Part shown: positions 60,358 to 64,000 of the stretch, piece by piece | Numbering within the stretch: the first letter of the stretch is position 1 | Layout: each line of letters begins with the position of its first letter | DNA from: DATLLJ01 sp035537875 | Lineage (GTDB): Bacteria; Acidobacteriota; Vicinamibacteria; Vicinamibacterales; CAVVIG01 | Reading direction: 5' to 3' | Assembly (NCBI GenBank): GCA_035537875.1 | Contig: DATLLJ010000035.1 | Location: 32,619-96,618, forward strand | Length of the DNA stretch: 64,000 nt | Made by a program: the position numbers and the translations under genes | The notes under the pieces: model-generated | What the model saw: only the letters and a program-made list of their open reading frames with translations | Database searches by the model: none | What the model was told of the DNA's origin: nothing

Positions 60358-62274
60358 CTACCTGACCCTGGTTCCAAGCCATGCGGCTCGGAATGCGCTC
60401 TGCCCAGTGGTCACTGTTTCCATCGATACGAGCCGCTGGACGGTCGGATCTGCTTTCAACGTGATCGTCTTACGAATCGCGGCTCCACCCCGGCGCATCA
60501 CCGTAAGCGTGACCGGCTCTCCGGGTTTCCTGGTGCCTATCTCGTTCCAGGCCGCCGTTGTCGCCGGTCGATCGTCGATCGCCCTGATGACATCGCCCGA
60601 ATCGATTCCTGCCTCATAGAGCGGCGTATTGAACGGCACCGCCATGGCCCGTGTGACCGGATTCCCGGACGCTGCGCTGCCCACAACACCGACCGCGAGA
60701 CCTTCTGGCGTCTCGGCGACCGACACGTTGCCAATCCACCCTCGTGAAGAAGCCGCCGCCTCCAACCGGTACCCCGCCAGCGCAAGCAGACGCGGGTAGT
60801 CTGGTATGTCGGTGCCTTCGATGTACTTCTCGAAGAATTCATCCGCGAATGGCCGATCGCTCGTCAGTTCGGCCATACGATCGCGCAGATCATCCAAGGA
60901 GTAAGGCTGGCCGACAAGTCCCGGCGCGGCCCCCCCCGGTTTGCCGTGTCGATTCCATAGGAGTTTCATGTAATCGTCGAGGGACTGTCGTCCGCTCGAC
61001 CGTTCACGCAACGAGAGGTCGAGCGCGAGGGCCAGCGCGGAGCCATAGCCGTAGTACGAATAAAACGTGCGGTTCGCATCGCTCACATCGACGAAGGTTC
61101 CCGCACCGTCGGCGAATGGCGCGTACTCGCTCATCTGAACCGCCGATCGCACTCCTCGGCTGGCGGTATTGAGAAGCCCCAGCGCCCCGGCCGCGGGCGG
61201 GCCGCTGCTCTGTCCCGCCAACCCCGCGCGCGTCAGCAGCAATTGGCCGTAATACTGCGTGAACCCCTCGGCCAGCCACAGGCAGCAGGTCACGTTCTCG
61301 CGCGTGAAATCGAACGGTTCGAGGCCGGCCGGCCGGATTCGCTCCACGTTCCAGCTATGAAAATACTCGTGCGAGATATTCGCCAGCGCCTGCTGTCGCC
61401 CTTGAGCCGTTCGAATCGACACACGCGGGTTCGAAATCGAGCTGCTGTTGCGATGCTCCATCGCATCGCCGGATCCCCACGGGACATAGTCGAGCAGGAA
61501 CGTGTAATGCCCTGGTTCGTATGTCGGGAACTCGCCGTACACCGCCATCTGTTCCCGCACCAGACGCTCCACCAGTTTTGCCAGCTCGTCGACGTCGGCC
61601 TGCGAGCCATCAGAGTGCACGACCAAGCGAAAATCGACTGCTGTCCCGTCGCTACCCGTAACGGTAAAGCGACTCGCGAGGAAGTCCGACAGCTCCGTTG
61701 GACTATCCATGAAGTACTGCAGATTCGGCGCGGTAAAGGTGTTCGGATCGCTGGTGGCAAACAGTTGCGTGCCGATCTTCCAATTGAGTCCCGCGGGCGG
61801 GACGAACGTGAGCTGGATGCCCCGGTCTTCATGACCATTGGCCCACATGAACGCCGCAGGCATGTTCAGGTGTCCGTGCGTCGTGTCCACACCCAAGTAC
61901 GTCGCATTGGCATAGTCGCCGAAAATCTTGTACACGACCCGGACAGTCCCGTCATGGCCGCTCACTCGCCAGACGTCCGCCTCGGGGCGCGTGTAAGCCA
62001 GCTTCTGATTGTTGCCGTCGAACGCTTCGACGAAGAACACGTTCTTCGCGAATTCCGCGACCGCGTATCGGCCGGGAGATGATCGACTCATTCTCGCGTC
62101 GAGCGGCTGCTGGCCAAGATCTGCGAACGTGGCCTCGACCTGCATCCAATGATGCTCAGGTTCCGGGAAGGTGACGCGATACGTGATGGGCGCTTGCGTC
62201 CCCTGGCCCTGACTCGCTGCTGAAACGGCGCTCAAGAGGGCGGCGAAGACGATGACGGTCGGGCGCCGAAGCAT
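60358..62274 (-). CDS. M61-family glycyl-aminopeptidase-like peptidase with PDZ
   Basis: From ATG 62274 the product is 638 residues with a signal peptide (VFAALLSAVSAASQG). The N-terminal beta-domain begins YRVTFPEPEHHWMQVEA. The catalytic part has HEYFHSWNVERIRP (HExxH) near 300, followed by WLAEGFTQYYG with the third zinc ligand, and then helices typical of M61. A C-terminal PDZ domain holds VAVGVVGSAASGNP and YEAGIDSGDVIRAID. M61 enzymes cleave glycine or alanine from peptides. Converges with the kinase gene (53 bp). Confidence 0.9.
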   Translation of the reverse strand: MLRRPTVIVFAALLSAVSAASQGQGTQAPITYRVTFPEPEHHWMQVEATFADLGQQPLDARMSRSSPGRYAVAEFAKNVFFVEAFDGNNQKLAYTRPEADVWRVSGHDGTVRVVYKIFGDYANATYLGVDTTHGHLNMPAAFMWANGHEDRGIQLTFVPPAGLNWKIGTQLFATSDPNTFTAPNLQYFMDSPTELSDFLASRFTVTGSDGTAVDFRLVVHSDGSQADVDELAKLVERLVREQMAVYGEFPTYEPGHYTFLLDYVPWGSGDAMEHRNSSSISNPRVSIRTAQGRQQALANISHEYFHSWNVERIRPAGLEPFDFTRENVTCCLWLAEGFTQYYGQLLLTRAGLAGQSSGPPAAGALGLLNTASRGVRSAVQMSEYAPFADGAGTFVDVSDANRTFYSYYGYGSALALALDLSLRERSSGRQSLDDYMKLLWNRHGKPGGAAPGLVGQPYSLDDLRDRMAELTSDRPFADEFFEKYIEGTDIPDYPRLLALAGYRLEAAASSRGWIGNVSVAETPEGLAVGVVGSAASGNPVTRAMAVPFNTPLYEAGIDSGDVIRAIDDRPATTAAWNEIGTRKPGEPVTLTVMRRGGAAIRKTITLKADPTVQRLVSMETVTTGQSAFRAAWLGTRVR

Positions 62275-62396
62275 GATCGAGCTTAGCAAACTCGCCCGGT
62301 CGGGCACTGACCGGCCCCTGGAAAACGGCGGGAAAGCCGGTGGGTCATCGACTGACATGCCGATGAACCCACCCTGGCCCAAAGCGCAGTCAAGCT

Positions 62397-62909
62397 CTAC
62401 TCGAGTCGTACATATGTCCGCGTCGTGACGCTCTTCCCATCCGCCGCCTTCACCGTCTGGAACATTTTGTCGTTGCCCTCGAATCTCAGTTCCCGCACGG
62501 CGTCCTCGTATGTCTTCTGTCCCGCCGCGGGCGATCCCTTTGCAACGAGCTGACGTCGGATCAACGTGGTGCCCTTGATTTCGTACGTTCCCGAATTCGC
62601 GGTGACCGCGAGCCAGTCCTCGTACCGGGCCAGCTTCTCGGCGTCGGTGAGCTTCGCCGGGTCTTTCGGCGGTGCAGGAGCCGGCTGTTGTCTCCCGTTG
62701 TTCATCTCCACGATGCTGAAGTGATTTCGCGTGTAGATGACGATGCTGGCCGGTATGTCCGTGTCGGTGGTTGGGTTGGCGCCGGTGGTGATCGCGGAAG
62801 TCGTTTTCCACACGCCCTGGATTGTCGCGGCTGCTGATGGCTTCCCCTGGCTGAGCGCGACGCTCGTGACCGCGGTAACGATCGCCATGACGATGAGGAA
62901 TGCTCGCAT
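62397..62909 (-). CDS. secreted lipocalin-like protein
   Basis: ATG 62909 has AAGGAGG 7 bp upstream. The 170-residue product has a signal peptide (MAIVTAVTSVALSQG), then AATIQGVWKTTSAITTG, the start typical of PF13924 lipocalin-like domains, IPASIVIYTRNHFSIVEMNNG and YEIKGTTLIRRQLVAKG, with KFNG-like last strands. It is probably a ligand-binding beta-barrel of unknown ligand. It lies upstream of the M61 gene on the same strand with 122 bp between. Confidence 0.8.
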   Translation of the reverse strand: MRAFLIVMAIVTAVTSVALSQGKPSAAATIQGVWKTTSAITTGANPTTDTDIPASIVIYTRNHFSIVEMNNGRQQPAPAPPKDPAKLTDAEKLARYEDWLAVTANSGTYEIKGTTLIRRQLVAKGSPAAGQKTYEDAVRELRFEGNDKMFQTVKAADGKSVTTRTYVRLE

Positions 62910-63097
62910 CTCGGACCTCCTTGAGTGCAGGTGAGTTGCCCAAGGAAACGCCGCCGGGACCTGAGTTGTATGGGTAGCCGCGGTCGACTCTAGTCTCGTC
63001 GAAGCGGGTGTGCAAGGAGTACTTGCGGGCACTCGACTTCTCGCGCGGCGTTCAAAACATGGGGTGATTCAGTGGAGCGACGCCAAGTCGCGCGGAG

Positions 63098-64000
63098 TCA
63101 TTGCTTCAGGCCGGCGGTCCAGTTGAGCACCACCGTAAATGCCACGGATGCGCTCGGCCCGGCCGGCGTCACGAGAAGAAATCGTCTGCCGTCCCGGGTC
63201 ACGTCGCCAACGATCGCGCCCCGCGGGGTCTGAAAGAGCGGCGTCGGCGCGCCTGCGTCGAACTCCTGGCCGGCGCCCACCTCGACGGCCATCATCGTCC
63301 CGTTCGGTGCGAGATAAAAGAGCTCGCGGCCATCTCCGCGCCAGCGTGGTGCGGTGCCGCCGCCCCGGGACGCCAGCACGCCGCCTCCTGTGCTGGCCGA
63401 GCCGCTGCTGAAATCGGTTGTGAAGCCGCGAACGTAGACTTCACTCTGCCCGGACTGGTTCGAGACGTAGGCCACCCACCGCCCATTCGGTGAAAACCGG
63501 CCCTGTTCTTCGAGGAATTCTGTCTGCAGGAACGGCACAGGCTTGGGATCGTTGGTCGGGAGCACCAGGAGATCCGGACCCCTCGTGATCGAGGCCCACT
63601 CCGTGTAGAGGACGAACCGTCCGTCAGGCGACCAGTCGGAGGCCCGAACCTGCCCTGCGCTGAAGGATCGCAGCAACTCCTTCTCGTCCCCTTCGCCGCT
63701 GGCCAGTTTCTGACGAAGCTGGCTGTTGCTGAAAGTAAAGACGATGCGCTGGGCGTCCGGTGACCAGACCGGATACTCGGCGATTCCGCTGCCAAGCGTC
63801 AGTCGCGTGGCCCCGCTTCCCCGCGACAGATCGAGCAGCCAGAGGTCGGCCTTCGCCGCGTCCTGCGGATTGGTGCGCGAGGCCACCGCCCGGGTATCGT
63901 CCGGGGAAAGCGCCACGCTGCGAAAGCCGCCCGGTTCCGAGACGCCGGCGGAGACGGTGCCTTGTCGGTCGAACCAGCTGACCTGAAAATCGGTCTCGGC
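63098..64000 (-). CDS. PD40/TolB-type propeller, 5' end beyond right edge (probable kinase fusion)
   Basis: The frame is open to the right edge and ends at 63098. The 300 residues seen are propeller blades: FRSVALSPDDTRAVASR, YPVWSPDAQRIVFTFSNS, ASDWSPDGRFVLYTEWAS, QGRFSPNGRWVAYVSNQSG, APRWRGDGRELFYLAPNG and a final VTRDGRRFLLVTPAG. The blade spacing and the closing segment (VVLNWTAGLKQ) match the C-terminus of the kinase-propeller at 49248-51887 (ILMNWAELKR). So this is probably another Ser/Thr kinase fusion, but the kinase part is not in view. Confidence 0.8.
   Translation of the reverse strand, partial: AETDFQVSWFDRQGTVSAGVSEPGGFRSVALSPDDTRAVASRTNPQDAAKADLWLLDLSRGSGATRLTLGSGIAEYPVWSPDAQRIVFTFSNSQLRQKLASGEGDEKELLRSFSAGQVRASDWSPDGRFVLYTEWASITRGPDLLVLPTNDPKPVPFLQTEFLEEQGRFSPNGRWVAYVSNQSGQSEVYVRGFTTDFSSGSASTGGGVLASRGGGTAPRWRGDGRELFYLAPNGTMMAVEVGAGQEFDAGAPTPLFQTPRGAIVGDVTRDGRRFLLVTPAGPSASVAFTVVLNWTAGLKQ

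Noticed and set aside
1..64000. Search for CRISPR arrays, tRNAs, rRNAs, transposases, phage genes and toxin-antitoxin pairs
   Set aside because: No pattern supporting any of these was found by reading.

Overview
The window (high GC, roughly 63-65 percent by eye) reads as a chromosomal segment of an acidobacterium, most likely of the Vicinamibacteria type. The evidence is the gene style: long CBM9/DUF5916 outer-surface proteins in paralogous sets, an Oar-like TonB-dependent receptor with a carboxypeptidase-regulatory N-terminus, Ser/Thr kinases fused to TolB/PD40 propellers, many secreted metallo-beta-lactamase-fold hydrolases, an M61 peptidase and a bactofilin. No rRNA, tRNA, CRISPR array, phage or insertion sequence was recognised. 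The taxonomic call is an inference; no 16S sequence is present.

Layout. 1-8 kb: an edge-truncated YceI lipoprotein and RibD-like reductase (minus), then a cytochrome P450 divergent from a two-domain methyltransferase, a secreted MBL-fold hydrolase, a secreted unknown and a purple-acid-phosphatase-like phosphoesterase. 7.5-8.8 kb: an FmdB-family zinc ribbon followed by a small Rdx/SelW protein with an in-frame UGA in its CxxC position and a hairpin just downstream of it that looks like a bacterial SECIS, so very probably a selenoprotein; divergent from these is an LPMO-like secreted protein. 9-12 kb: a ComEC-type MBL hydrolase, an unknown secreted protein and two secreted c-type cytochromes. 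12.5-19.7 kb: three tandem DUF5916 paralogues. 20-25.8 kb: a PKD/lectin-like adhesin behind a sigma-54-like promoter, a hybrid histidine kinase and a TPR protein. 25.9-31.2 kb: B12-binding radical SAM enzyme, malate synthase, a decayed NAD(P)-binding gene, a bactofilin and small secreted or membrane proteins.

31-38 kb is the most coherent metabolic block: a Tat-exported solute-binding or decarboxylase-like protein divergent from a tight plus-strand run of a MidA-like methyltransferase, a MetE-core methyltransferase, a MetF with the Cys-rich MTHFR C-terminal domain, and a GcvT/LigM-like tetrahydrofolate-dependent demethylase. Together these could take a methyl group from a methoxylated substrate to tetrahydrofolate, interconvert methyl- and methylene-THF, and pass the methyl to a thiol acceptor. 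38-49 kb holds accessory single genes: a fourth DUF5916 protein, esterases, bicupin, MBL hydrolase, SnoaL-like, SpoIIAA-like, ankyrin, NHL propeller and VOC proteins, including a divergent pair separated by an 18-bp perfect inverted repeat beside a TATAAT box. 49-64 kb holds a kinase-propeller fusion divergent from a TonB receptor, a metalloprotease-like lipoprotein, a two-component operon, an M61 peptidase with PDZ domain, and a second PD40 propeller cut by the right edge.

Nothing here forms an obvious defence island or mobile element. The strongest candidates for something overlooked are the SelW-like selenoprotein and the C1-transfer operon.
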